49,687 nucleotides of DNA from Candidatus Delongbacteria bacterium (GTDB lineage Bacteria > Delongbacteria > UBA4055), in the NCBI GenBank assembly GCA_027858795.1, contig JAQICF010000144.1, positions 1-49,687 of the forward strand. The letters run 5' to 3'. How positions within the stretch are numbered: the stretch's first letter is position 1; every line of letters starts with the position of its first letter. A program made the translations under genes and the position numbers. A model generated the notes under the pieces. It searched no databases. It had not been told where the DNA came from and saw only the letters and a program-made list of their open reading frames with translations. Positions 15,632 to 24,106 of this stretch are shown here, in pieces.

Positions 15632-17203
15632 TTATTCTTCTATTGGTAATTTTATTATAAATGTGGTACCGATACCTTCTTCTGTATCAATATCAATACT
15701 TCCATTATGTTTATTAACGATTATATCGTAACTTATCGCCAAACCTTGCCCAGTTCCTTTCCCCACTTCTTTAGTCGTAAAAAAGGGTTGGAATATTTTT
15801 TCTTTGAGATCTTGAGGTATCCCACCTCCTGTATCTCCAATTTTTATGTAAATATTTTTATCTTTTACGAAAGTTGATATTTTAATTATACCTTTATCTC
15901 CTTTTTCTGCTATCGCGTCTGATGCATTCGTTATCATATTGAGAATAACTTGGTTTATATCACCTAAATGACATTTTAATTCAGGTAATTTTTCGTCCAG
16001 ATCAGTTTCTACTTCAGATGTGTACTTCCATACATTTCTTGTTATCGTAATTGTAGATTTGATCGCTTTATTTAGGTTTGCATACTGCTTATCTGACTTC
16101 CCTGGATGAGAAAAATTCTTCATTGCTGCAACTATTTCTCTGACTATTTTTAAACCATTTAAACTTTCTTCTATTGATTGTGGAATTTCTTTGGCTAAAA
16201 ACTTCATATCTATTTTCTTGAAATCTTCTTTCAATTCTTCAATATTTTCCAGATCAAAAGGACCAACCATACTAAATTGTATGATTTTTTCAAGTATAGG
16301 ATATATTTTTGAAAAAGAATCTTTAACAAATAAGGTATTATCCGTAAGATACTGCAGAGGAGTATTTATTTCATGAGCAATTCCTGCTGCTAAAATACCC
16401 ACCCCTTCCATTTTCTGTGCATGTCTGAGTTGATTTTCCATCTGAATTCTTTCAGAAATATCTCTTTTTACAGCAACGAAATTTGCGATTAATCCTTGTT
16501 CATTTAGGACTGGAGAGATCGCTGACTCTTCTTCATAAAACGTACCATCTTTCTTTTTATTAATAAAAGCACCTTTCCAAGTCTTTCCACTCTTGATAGT
16601 CTCCCAAAGATTCTTATAGAACTTTTTATCATGCCTCCCGCTATTTAAAATAGCTGGTGTGTTCCCTAAAGCTTCTTTTTTACTATATCCTGTAATCTTT
16701 TCAAAAGAGGGATTTACAAATTCTATTATTCCGAAACTATCTGTGATAACGATTGCATCAGGAGAATAATCCATAGCAATACTTAATTTTTTTCTTTCAG
16801 CATCTCCTTTTTTTCTCTCTTCCTGCATTTTCCATAGTTTATTAACATTTTCAGCAGTCTCAGGCAACTTCATAAAAGCTTGGTTTGATTTAAGAACATA
16901 GTCTGCAGCACCTGCCTTCATAAGATCCACGACAATTTCTTCGCCACCATAACTAGTCATGATTATTACTGGAATATTATTTTTTATCGATACATCCTGA
17001 AGTAATATTTTTCCATTCCCATCAGGCAAGTTCAGATCTGTAATGATAAGATCAGTATTAACAATATTATCAAATGCATCTTTAATATTATCTACTATAT
17101 TCAATTGAAATTTATTACCGTGCTTAATAAAAGAACTTTCTATAAGTAAAACATGATCAGGATCGTCTTCTACAAGTAAAATTCTTATTGCTTTATTGGC
17201 CAT
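15632..17203 (-). CDS. Hybrid kinase, receiver + PAS + HisKA (HK4-like) + HATPase
   Basis: The 523-residue protein has a receiver (VEDDPDH, Asp56 in IITDLNLPDGNG, Lys105), a PAS domain at about 138-255 (KDGTFYEEESAIS) and HisKA with His277 (LAAGIAHEINTPLQYL). A longer-than-usual dimer helical region of about 90 residues follows, then a HATPase domain with NMITNASDAI, GDTGGGIP and FFTTKEVGKGTGQGLAIS. The catalytic core belongs to the HK4/NtrB-like class, unlike the HDLQ-type kinases nearer the window start. It is cytosolic. It is 16 bp downstream of the REC-PAS-HK-REC gene and 25 bp upstream of the pseudo-kinase, so the three are probably one operon. The ribosome-binding site is weak (AGAGAT). 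Confidence 0.93.
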   Translation of the reverse strand: MANKAIRILLVEDDPDHVLLIESSFIKHGNKFQLNIVDNIKDAFDNIVNTDLIITDLNLPDGNGKILLQDVSIKNNIPVIIMTSYGGEEIVVDLMKAGAADYVLKSNQAFMKLPETAENVNKLWKMQEERKKGDAERKKLSIAMDYSPDAIVITDSFGIIEFVNPSFEKITGYSKKEALGNTPAILNSGRHDKKFYKNLWETIKSGKTWKGAFINKKKDGTFYEEESAISPVLNEQGLIANFVAVKRDISERIQMENQLRHAQKMEGVGILAAGIAHEINTPLQYLTDNTLFVKDSFSKIYPILEKIIQFSMVGPFDLENIEELKEDFKKIDMKFLAKEIPQSIEESLNGLKIVREIVAAMKNFSHPGKSDKQYANLNKAIKSTITITRNVWKYTSEVETDLDEKLPELKCHLGDINQVILNMITNASDAIAEKGDKGIIKISTFVKDKNIYIKIGDTGGGIPQDLKEKIFQPFFTTKEVGKGTGQGLAISYDIIVNKHNGSIDIDTEEGIGTTFIIKLPIEE

Positions 17204-17219
17204 TATTATCTCTTGTTAA

Positions 17220-19136
17220 TTATTTTAACTTATTTAGAAATTTTTTCAGATCAAAAGGTTTTTCTAACAGATCTTCTGTATAACCGGGATTATCTTTGAA
17301 TTGTAATAATTTTTCACTGCCATAACCTGACATTAAAATTACTTCAATATCATTTTTTTCATGCAAAATATAATTTTTCAAATCAAATCCATTGCCATCT
17401 TCCATCATTATATCAATCAAAGCTAAATCTATTCTACCTTTAAAATTATCTATTGTGTATTCAGCGATCTTACAATTTGGTGAATACAAAACCTCATATC
17501 CTGCCTTAAGCAACATTTCACCGATTGTTATCCTTACATCTGTATTATTATCGACTAGTAGTATAGTTTTATTAGATGTTTGAATATATTCTATAGAATT
17601 ATTCTCTATTCCTTCACTTAATGCACCACTATGCTCTGGAAAAAATACTCTAAACTCAGTTCCTTTAGCAATTTCAGAATCTACTTCTATTATTGAGTTA
17701 TTCTGATTTAAAATGTTATATACTGTTGACAATCCTAATCCGGTACCTTTACTTTCGGATTTGGTTGTAAAGAAAGGATCAAATATTTTTTCAAGAGTGG
17801 TTTTGTCCATACCTGTACCAGAATCTTTAATGCTTAAGCATATTAATTTTTGCCCCTCATCTAAATCTTTAAAACTTCTTAATATTTTATTCTCTACAGT
17901 TGATATTGCTACCACTAATTTCCCACCATTTAACATTGCATCTTTAGCATTGACTACTAGGTTTATAACTACTTGCTCTAAATGAATTGGGTCACAAAGT
18001 ACAAATGAAGTAGTATCAGGAGATATCAATTCTAATTCTATATTCTCATCAAGGATAGCTGTAATCATATTATACATTTTTCTTATTGTGTCATTAAGAT
18101 CAAGTACTACAGGTTCAAATTTATGCTTTCTACTTAGTGTAAGAAGTGATCTTGTTAATTTGGATGCACTTTGAGTAGTATTTATTATATTTTTCAATTT
18201 TTCTTTTGTTTTATTTGAAAGATTTTCTTCTAAAAGAGATAGTTGAGCAGAAACCAAAATTATCTGCAAATAATTATTGTAGTCATGAGCCACACTTCCG
18301 GATAATCTTCCTATTGCATCCATTTTTTGTGCTTGAAAAAACATTTCTTCTAATTTTTTATATGTCGAAACATCTCTGATTGTTCCTACATACTTATAAT
18401 TTTCATCTTCTTTACTCTGAATCTTTGAAATATTCATTGAACATTTAATTTCGACATTTTTATTATCTATAAGATCTATTTCGAAATTTTTTATTTGTTC
18501 TCCTGAAGATAGTTTTGAATGTATTTTAGCAAAAATTTCCTTATCTTTGAAATAATAGCTTAGCAGGGATCCTTTCATTTCAAATCTGTTATAACCAAGT
18601 ATATTTCCTACTGAAGGTGTTATATTTATTATCTGACCAAGATTAGTTATCTCAAAATAAATATCTTGAATACTTTCAAACATCATTCGATATTCTCTTT
18701 CACTTGATATCAAAGCCTCTTTTAATATTTTTCCTTCTAATATTTTAGTATATCTTAAATAAATCTTCACAATTTTATCATAAAGGGTCTTATAATCTTT
18801 AAATTTTGGGAAAAAGTCCATAGCTCCTAATTTCATAGCTTGTACAGCTGTTTCTACCAAAGTATCCGCTGTTAAAAATATTACTGCAAAATTATCAATT
18901 TTATCTGACAACCTTTCCATGATCTCGAAACCGTCTAAGCTAGGCAACTTATAATCCAGTAGAACAACGTTAACATCGTTGTTACTATCTATCAGATACT
19001 CGTATGCATCTACCCCATCACTTATGATCTTCAGATCAATATTCTCAAAATCTAAAGCTTTTGATATCAAATAAATATCATCCTCGCTATCTTCTACGAG
19101 TAGAACCTTAAGTTGATTGTTATCTAATCTATTCAC
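17220..19136 (-). CDS. Hybrid kinase, receiver + PAS + HisKA + HATPase + receiver
   Basis: The 638-residue protein has receivers at both ends. The first has VEDSEDD, Asp61 (LLDYKLP) and Lys111 (FFPKFKD). A PAS domain spans about 145-262. HisKA has His284 in SGSVAHDYNNYLQ, the HDFNN-like class. The HATPase domain has NLVVNAKDAM, DSGTGMD and FFTTKSESKGTGLGLSTV. The C-terminal receiver begins LLVDNN and has IDIMMEDGNG and EKPFDLKKF. Phosphotransfer to the C-terminal receiver is expected. The start is GTG 19136, supported by GGAG seven bases upstream; no ATG fits. It is the first kinase of the three-gene run, 123 bp downstream of the small secreted peptide gene with no evident terminator between, so it may share the sigma-54 promoter at 19676-19693. 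Confidence 0.92.
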   Translation of the reverse strand: MNRLDNNQLKVLLVEDSEDDIYLISKALDFENIDLKIISDGVDAYEYLIDSNNDVNVVLLDYKLPSLDGFEIMERLSDKIDNFAVIFLTADTLVETAVQAMKLGAMDFFPKFKDYKTLYDKIVKIYLRYTKILEGKILKEALISSEREYRMMFESIQDIYFEITNLGQIINITPSVGNILGYNRFEMKGSLLSYYFKDKEIFAKIHSKLSSGEQIKNFEIDLIDNKNVEIKCSMNISKIQSKEDENYKYVGTIRDVSTYKKLEEMFFQAQKMDAIGRLSGSVAHDYNNYLQIILVSAQLSLLEENLSNKTKEKLKNIINTTQSASKLTRSLLTLSRKHKFEPVVLDLNDTIRKMYNMITAILDENIELELISPDTTSFVLCDPIHLEQVVINLVVNAKDAMLNGGKLVVAISTVENKILRSFKDLDEGQKLICLSIKDSGTGMDKTTLEKIFDPFFTTKSESKGTGLGLSTVYNILNQNNSIIEVDSEIAKGTEFRVFFPEHSGALSEGIENNSIEYIQTSNKTILLVDNNTDVRITIGEMLLKAGYEVLYSPNCKIAEYTIDNFKGRIDLALIDIMMEDGNGFDLKNYILHEKNDIEVILMSGYGSEKLLQFKDNPGYTEDLLEKPFDLKKFLNKLK

Positions 19137-19259
19137 AACGATTCTCCATGGTGGTTACATAATGTTTGTATGAAAAAAATATTAATTTTTTATCTTTTAA
19201 TAATATAAGTGAACTAACTATGCTGTGCAATATTTTAATTCATTAGTTTTGTCAATATG

Positions 19260-19451
19260 CTATTGTAATAATGAAATATGCGATCTATTAAACGCTTTTT
19301 TGATCTTGTGTGCTTTAGCTGTACTTAATTTTCTTGAAGGAAGTGTTTTTATATTTGTATCTTCCTTTTTACTAAAGTAAGCAGCTGATAAATTCATACT
19401 TCCTACCAGTATTGCTACGACCAGTAAGATTCTAATAATTTGCTTTTCCAT
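19260..19451 (-). CDS. Small exported Lys-rich peptide precursor
   Basis: The 63-residue product has a classic signal peptide: MEKQ-IIR, then hydrophobic ILLVVAILVGSMNLSAA with a probable cleavage after AA or AYF. The mature part is about 40 residues and basic (KLSTAKAHKIKKAFNRSH). AAGGGG lies about six bases upstream of ATG 19451, a strong site that supports real translation. No family is recognised. It lies downstream of a strong sigma-54 promoter match and divergent from a sigma-54 activator gene, and upstream of a kinase operon. Export of a regulated peptide signal, antimicrobial or envelope-stress peptide are all possible. Confidence 0.7.
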   Translation of the reverse strand: MEKQIIRILLVVAILVGSMNLSAAYFSKKEDTNIKTLPSRKLSTAKAHKIKKAFNRSHISLLQ

Positions 19452-19675
19452 TTTTTCCCCTTATTTGGTTCAATTGATTTATTTAATCTGATTATGAAAG
19501 GGAAGTAATTACCCTTACTTCTCCTTTTGCTGCTAACTTTAAATTTATTCCATTTTTCACTAGTCATTTGAGTATCGAGTTAAATTTATTGTGTCTTTAT
19601 ACATTCCTGTTTGTGCCGATTTGTTTTTATATACTTCCGTTTTCACTTGTTCTTATTCTATTATATTGCAAACAC

Positions 19676-19693
19676 TATGCCAACAAATACTCA
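19676..19693 (-). promoter_or_regulatory. Sigma-54 (-24/-12) promoter
   Basis: On the minus strand the sequence reads TTGGCAT-AGTGT-TTGCAA. That is TGGCA(T) and TTGCA with exactly ten bases between GG and GC, against the consensus TGGCAC-N5-TTGCA. Transcription would start near 19665 and run into the small peptide gene (ATG at 19451) and perhaps the kinase operon. A sigma-54 activator gene lies on the other side of the same gap. Confidence 0.75.
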
Positions 19694-19744
19694 ACCGATG
19701 TTTTAAACATAAATATTGACTATCTAACTACAATACTTATATGT

Positions 19745-19755
19745 TTCACAGTGAA
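19745..19755. promoter_or_regulatory. Palindrome TTCACAGTGAA, candidate activator site
   Basis: Five-base perfect arms around one central base, about 55 bp upstream of the sigma-54 promoter. That is a normal position for an enhancer-binding protein site. It is short, so it is only a candidate. Confidence 0.35.
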
Positions 19756-19861
19756 CACATAGAACATTCTTTTATTCTTATCAGTACTATTTTTATTACA
19801 ACTTGCATATTTTTATTACGTCATGTATATTTTCAGCAGTAAAATAAATTGTGGAGTAATA

Positions 19862-21706
19862 ATGATAAATTTTTGTTTTGTTTTTAATAGCAAAGAAAAT
19901 ACTAAGAGATATCCTGAACTTATTGAGATCATTAAATCATCAAAGTTGAAAAAGAATGATTATGAAATATTTGATTCAGTTATGATAGAAAGCAAACCTA
20001 TTAACTGGAGTACATATAATGTATTATTTATTCATTATACTGATCTGCAAAAATATGAAGAAGAATTTTATGAATCTGTAGAAAACTATAAAGGTAAGAT
20101 CGTATATTTTTCAGGTGGTGTTTATAATTTTAAGGAGATCTCTGACAATGAGTTTTCTTTGAATTATACTTATATGATTAAAGGCTTGAATGAATTTTTA
20201 AAACTGTATAATAAAAAAGAAAAAACTGATTACTCTATTTTTAAAAATATGATCATCAATAAAAATGATCACAATGCAATTATCCAAAGCAGTCAACGTC
20301 ATAAAAAACTTGATCAATCAAACTATCAAAAAATAATTGATTACCTCTTACAGAACACTGGTGATAATAATATTTTATTTGTTGATGATGATATTTCAAA
20401 TGAGCAATTAGAGACTTCAAACAATAGATTGTTCATAGCCAACAACTACAATTCCGCTACTGAAATAATAAAACTGCATAATATTAATGTCGCAATTTTA
20501 GATATTGAATTAGAGAATATAGAATACAGTGGTTTTGACGTGATAAAACTTGTAATGAAATCAAATAGCAATGCAAAGATAATTATGCTCTCCGGTTACG
20601 ATAATTTTGATATTACTTTTAAAGCATATTTAGCAGGAGCTAAACATTTTATCTCAAAGGAAAATTTTAATTTTGAATATTTCAAACGCACGATCAACCT
20701 TATCGATATGGAAAATGCTCCATTCATTGTGGGGAAAAGTCAGAATACATTAAAAATGCATAAATATCTTACATTTTATTCTAAATTTAGAGAAGATGTT
20801 ATGATCTACGGAGAAAATGGTACCGGCAAAGAATTGATCGCCAGGTCACTTTATCATATTGGCAACTTTAAAGGTAATATGATAACTAAAAATTGCTCCG
20901 GAATACCGGAGAGTCTTTTTGAAAGTGAAATGTACGGATACAAGGATGGATCTTTTACGGGTGCACTGAAAGGTGGGAAGAAAAGTCCATTTGAAGATGC
21001 AAAAGATGGCATACTGTTCTTAGATGAGATCGGCGAACTTCCGTTGAATCAGCAGGTGAAATTACTTAGAGTAATTCAGGAAAGACAAGTAACTCATTTA
21101 GGTTCAAGTGCTTCAACTAAGTTTAACGCAAGATTGATCTTTGCTACAAATAAAAACCTCATCAAAGAAACCAGCCTGAATAATTTCAGGATCGACCTTT
21201 ACTACCGTATTTCTGGAGCTGTTATAAATGTGCCTCCGCTCAGAGAAAGAAAAGAAGATCTTGAATTATTGATAGCATTTTTTACCAGTAAATTTTTTAA
21301 AAGGAATACTGAATTTTTAAAAATAGCACCATCAGTATCTTTACATGATAAAACAATAGAAAGATTGTTGAACTATGATTTTCCCGGTAACATTCGTCAG
21401 CTTGAGAAAATGGTCAATCAATCAATAATGAAAATGATCATTGAAAATAAAAAAATATTAACAATAGAAATTCCACAGATCATAAATCCTAATACTCCTC
21501 ATGAAAACAAGTCACATATTGTAATCGAGGAGATCATTGAACTTTTAAAAACTGAAGTCTTCTCTGCTAAAGGATTGAAAAAAGAATTGAAAAAAGATGT
21601 TATTAAGTACTTGATCGGCAAAGATTCTACAAATAAAGACATTGCTAAATTATTTAACATGAATGAGCAATCAATTAGAAATCTTAGATTTGAATTGAAA
21701 ATCTAG
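19862..21706 (+). CDS. Sigma-54-dependent transcriptional activator with receiver
   Basis: The 614-residue protein has an unrecognised N-terminal region (1-165), a receiver at about 168-285 (FVDDD, Asp214 in AILDIEL, Lys266), then an AAA+ sigma-54 interaction domain. That domain shows Walker A GENGTGKE (317-324), the sigma-54 contact loop GSFTGA (363-368, a Ser variant of GAFTGA), Walker B GILFLDEI (383-390) and an arginine-finger region (FRIDLYYRI). The C-terminus (about 560-614) is helix-turn-helix-like (NKDIAKLFNMNEQSIRNL) but not an obvious Fis domain. I place the start at ATG 19862, which has GGAG five bases upstream; the upstream in-frame ATG at 19823 has no site. The N-terminal domain has alternating strand/helix character (NVLFIHYTDL; GKIVYFSGG) and may be a degenerate second receiver. 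It should activate the promoter at 19676-19693. Confidence 0.92.
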   Translation: MINFCFVFNSKENTKRYPELIEIIKSSKLKKNDYEIFDSVMIESKPINWSTYNVLFIHYTDLQKYEEEFYESVENYKGKIVYFSGGVYNFKEISDNEFSLNYTYMIKGLNEFLKLYNKKEKTDYSIFKNMIINKNDHNAIIQSSQRHKKLDQSNYQKIIDYLLQNTGDNNILFVDDDISNEQLETSNNRLFIANNYNSATEIIKLHNINVAILDIELENIEYSGFDVIKLVMKSNSNAKIIMLSGYDNFDITFKAYLAGAKHFISKENFNFEYFKRTINLIDMENAPFIVGKSQNTLKMHKYLTFYSKFREDVMIYGENGTGKELIARSLYHIGNFKGNMITKNCSGIPESLFESEMYGYKDGSFTGALKGGKKSPFEDAKDGILFLDEIGELPLNQQVKLLRVIQERQVTHLGSSASTKFNARLIFATNKNLIKETSLNNFRIDLYYRISGAVINVPPLRERKEDLELLIAFFTSKFFKRNTEFLKIAPSVSLHDKTIERLLNYDFPGNIRQLEKMVNQSIMKMIIENKKILTIEIPQIINPNTPHENKSHIVIEEIIELLKTEVFSAKGLKKELKKDVIKYLIGKDSTNKDIAKLFNMNEQSIRNLRFELKI

Positions 21707-21760
21707 ACCCTGAAATAAATTCAGGGTGACATTTGGAACAAGGTGGCTTAGGCCCCTTGC
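21705..21760. repeat. Family 1 unit overlapping a stop codon, plus family 3 hairpin
   Basis: AGACCCTGAAATAAATTCAG, then GGTGAC, spans 21705-21730 and shares its first bases with the TAG stop of the activator gene (21704-21706). A GAACAAGG...CCTTGC hairpin follows at 21736-21760 and ends near the next gene's ribosome-binding site (GCGAGG). Confidence 0.75.
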
Positions 21761-21775
21761 AATAGCGAGGTAACC

Positions 21776-22840
21776 ATGGAAAAAATTAAATTACTTATTA
21801 CAGATAATAACAAACAACTTTTAGACTTAAATGTTCTGCTTTTCAGCTCTGCGTTTAATGATGACATAAGATCAACTACCGATAAAGATGAAGCACTAGA
21901 ATTTATAAAATCTTTTAAACCTGATGTTCTGATCACTGATATAAATTTCAACTCTGATGAAGAACCAACTGTTTCAAATTTAATGTCTATTGCAGGTGTT
22001 ACTATTGCCAGATCTGCAAGAATCAACTGCCCATTTATTAAGATCATTGCAAGCAGTGGTTATCGAAATGATGATCTTATATTTCAGAAGATCTTAGAAA
22101 AAGATTGGTATGATGAATTCCATACAAAAGGTACAAACACTCTATTGGATCAATATCGTAAACTTCGAAATGAAGCGCTGGTTTTAAAAACCGGACTTAT
22201 TCCAAGACTATCTAAGTTTTTTGCTCCCACTAACTACGATTGCGATATTGATAAAAGTATCTATCGTTTACTTCATACAAATTATGATCGATCAGAAAAC
22301 CTTGATTTTTTAGACGGGATAATTAATAATTACAATTCTTTCAAAGATATGCTGGATGAAAAAAATAGGTCAATGCTTGAAAATTTCTTTCAAACCTATA
22401 GAGAACGAGATGTAACAGATAGTGAGAGAGAAGAGATCAAAGAATCTTTTTATTTTTCCCCGCACGAACTTCCGTATTCTAATAAATTTCCACGAAGAAC
22501 GTTATACTGTGAGAGAAATATCATTTTAGGTATTTGGAATAAAATAATCAGTGAAAGTAAAGACAATTCGATAATAAGTGATGTTGGATTTTTCTACGAA
22601 AAGAATGAATATTCTTTAGATTTTAAAATAGTCCAACCAAACAAGTTCAATTTCAAAAAATTTATAAGCTCTAACAAAACTTTTTACATCTATAAAACTA
22701 TCCAAAATTACGGAAACATGATCATTCAAAGTGGTGATAAAGAACTTGATATAAGAACTGGAGTCATAAGAGAGATCGATAAAGATGTGAAAGGAACAAT
22801 AATCCTACTATCTCTGAAAGTAATTCCTACTGTGAAATAA
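21776..22840 (+). CDS. Response regulator with unrecognised C-terminal domain
   Basis: The 354-residue protein starts with a receiver: LITDNN, Asp55 in LITDINF, Ser in IASSGYRND and Lys118 in FHTKG. Residues 130-235 are mostly helical and unrecognised. Residues about 240-354 end in a strand-rich region, ...YGNMIIQSGDKELDIRTG... then KGTIILLSLKVIP. That cadence resembles the last part of GHKL ATPase domains (G-x-I-x-S-G ... G-T-x-I-x-L), but no N or G1 box is visible. A degenerate ATPase module is one reading; a novel effector is another. It starts 69 bp after the sigma-54 activator on the same strand, separated by a repeat, and is probably co-transcribed with it. GCGAGG lies upstream of the ATG. 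Confidence 0.8.
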   Translation: MEKIKLLITDNNKQLLDLNVLLFSSAFNDDIRSTTDKDEALEFIKSFKPDVLITDINFNSDEEPTVSNLMSIAGVTIARSARINCPFIKIIASSGYRNDDLIFQKILEKDWYDEFHTKGTNTLLDQYRKLRNEALVLKTGLIPRLSKFFAPTNYDCDIDKSIYRLLHTNYDRSENLDFLDGIINNYNSFKDMLDEKNRSMLENFFQTYRERDVTDSEREEIKESFYFSPHELPYSNKFPRRTLYCERNIILGIWNKIISESKDNSIISDVGFFYEKNEYSLDFKIVQPNKFNFKKFISSNKTFYIYKTIQNYGNMIIQSGDKELDIRTGVIREIDKDVKGTIILLSLKVIPTVK

Positions 22841-22845
22841 TAAAA

Positions 22846-22907
22846 AGACCCTGAAATGAATTCAGGGTGACAAACAGCAGAGAACAAGAGGCTTCAACCC
22901 CTTGTTC
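22846..22907. repeat. Family 1 unit plus family 3 hairpin (GAACAAG...CTTGTTC)
   Basis: AGACCCTGAAATGAATTCAG, then GGTGAC (22846-22871), is followed by GAACAAG (22882-22888) ... CTTGTTC (22901-22907). It lies between two convergent genes and has the same order as at 21705-21760, so the two loci carry the same composite element. Confidence 0.75.
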
Positions 22908-22929
22908 AAAAAAATACAATCCAGATACC

Positions 22930-24105
22930 TTAATAAATATCTATAACATTTTCTATTGTTTTTGACCAAGAATAATTTTTGAGAGCGTACCCAGCAGCAT
23001 AAACACCTTTAGTCAATTTTGAATTATTTTCAAGTTCTTCAATCAAAGCATCTGCCAGAGCATTATGATCTTCCATTCGAACTAATTGACCAACTTTCAC
23101 ATTGATAAAATCAGGTAATCCACCAGCATTAGTAGCTACTACAGGAGTACCACAAGCTAGCGCTTCTATGGCGACAAGTCCGAAGGGTTCAATCCTTGAA
23201 GGAACGACAGAAACATCTGCAAGATTATATAAATCTGCAACAGAATTTTGATCCTGATGACCGAGAAAATAAATATTTTCAAGTGCCAGTGCTTTTGTTA
23301 GTGATTCCATCTGAGTTCTAAGCTCACCATCCCCTGCTAAAGCAAATTTTACACCGGGTAATTTATCAGTAACAATCCTAGCAGCATTGATCAATACATC
23401 TATTCCTTTAAAATCAGTAAATTTACCAACAAAACTTACAAGTTTATTAGGATTTCCTAAGCCGAATTTTACATAAAGATCTTCTTTGACAATCTCCTTA
23501 ACTTTAAATAGATCGCTGTCAAATCCATTTGGATTTAAAACTAATTTTTCTTCAGGGATGTCATATAATTCTAAAGTATCATTATGTACTTGTTGTGAGA
23601 TCGTAATTATCTTTTTTGCGTTATATGCAGCTTCAATTGCATATTTATGATATCGTTCATCATTTTTAAACCCCATCAAATCAGTTCCATGAACAGTTAT
23701 AACATAAGGAACTCTTGCCTTCATCGCTGCGTAAGGTGCCACCCACATATGCTGAGCATGAATAATATCCGGTTTAAACTGATCAACTATCTCTGAAACT
23801 ATTTTTATATAAGTATCTACGTATATCTTAATTTCTTCATCTGTAAGATCGTAGTATGTAACTGTACTTCTGGGATGTGTTGTAAAGCAGGGAAAATTAA
23901 ACGGAATATCTGCATTCGGGTTTATTGAACTATCACAGTAAATTGTTTTACGGGTGAAGTTATAGATATTATTGTCTACGACATTATCAATATCAATAAC
24001 AAAAACTTCATGACCTTTCTTAACAAGTTCATTCGCTATGTTCATAGTATAGATCCCACTTCCAGAACCTTGCAATGGAAAATGGTTTATTAATAAAACT
24101 TTCAT
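22930..24105 (-). CDS. Glycosyltransferase family 4 (GT-B)
   Basis: The 391-residue protein has the GT4 pattern throughout. The N-terminal GSGSGIYTMNIANELVKKGHEV is the acceptor-side Gly-rich loop; PDIIHAQHMW and TVHGTDL follow. The donor-side domain has VSFVGKFTDFKGIDVLINA and VVPSRIEPFGLVAIEALACGTPVVAT, containing the EPFGLV-x-E donor-sugar binding signature. It would transfer a nucleotide-activated sugar in polysaccharide, lipid or solute glycoside synthesis; the substrate is unknown. It starts one base after the stop codon of the GT-cNMP gene, with GGGG upstream, so the two are tightly coupled. Together with the GT-A protein at 25984 they form a three-gene glycosylation unit. Confidence 0.92.
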   Translation of the reverse strand: MKVLLINHFPLQGSGSGIYTMNIANELVKKGHEVFVIDIDNVVDNNIYNFTRKTIYCDSSINPNADIPFNFPCFTTHPRSTVTYYDLTDEEIKIYVDTYIKIVSEIVDQFKPDIIHAQHMWVAPYAAMKARVPYVITVHGTDLMGFKNDERYHKYAIEAAYNAKKIITISQQVHNDTLELYDIPEEKLVLNPNGFDSDLFKVKEIVKEDLYVKFGLGNPNKLVSFVGKFTDFKGIDVLINAARIVTDKLPGVKFALAGDGELRTQMESLTKALALENIYFLGHQDQNSVADLYNLADVSVVPSRIEPFGLVAIEALACGTPVVATNAGGLPDFINVKVGQLVRMEDHNALADALIEELENNSKLTKGVYAAGYALKNYSWSKTIENVIDIY

Positions 24106-24106
24106 A

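Larger units (their letters stand above)
19452..19861. other. 410-bp divergent regulatory region
   Basis: This gap separates the minus-strand peptide gene from the plus-strand sigma-54 activator gene. It holds the sigma-54 promoter at 19676-19693, a palindrome at 19745-19755 and an inverted repeat AAGGG...CCCTT near 19488-19506 in the peptide leader. A 64-codon open frame on the plus strand (19568-19762) is hydrophobic and has no ribosome-binding site; I do not call it a gene. Confidence 0.6.

Noticed and set aside
19568..19762. 64-codon hydrophobic open frame on the plus strand in the divergent regulatory region
   Set aside because: No ribosome-binding site, very Leu/Ile/Tyr-rich as expected by chance in AT-rich sequence, and it overlaps the sigma-54 promoter on the other strand.
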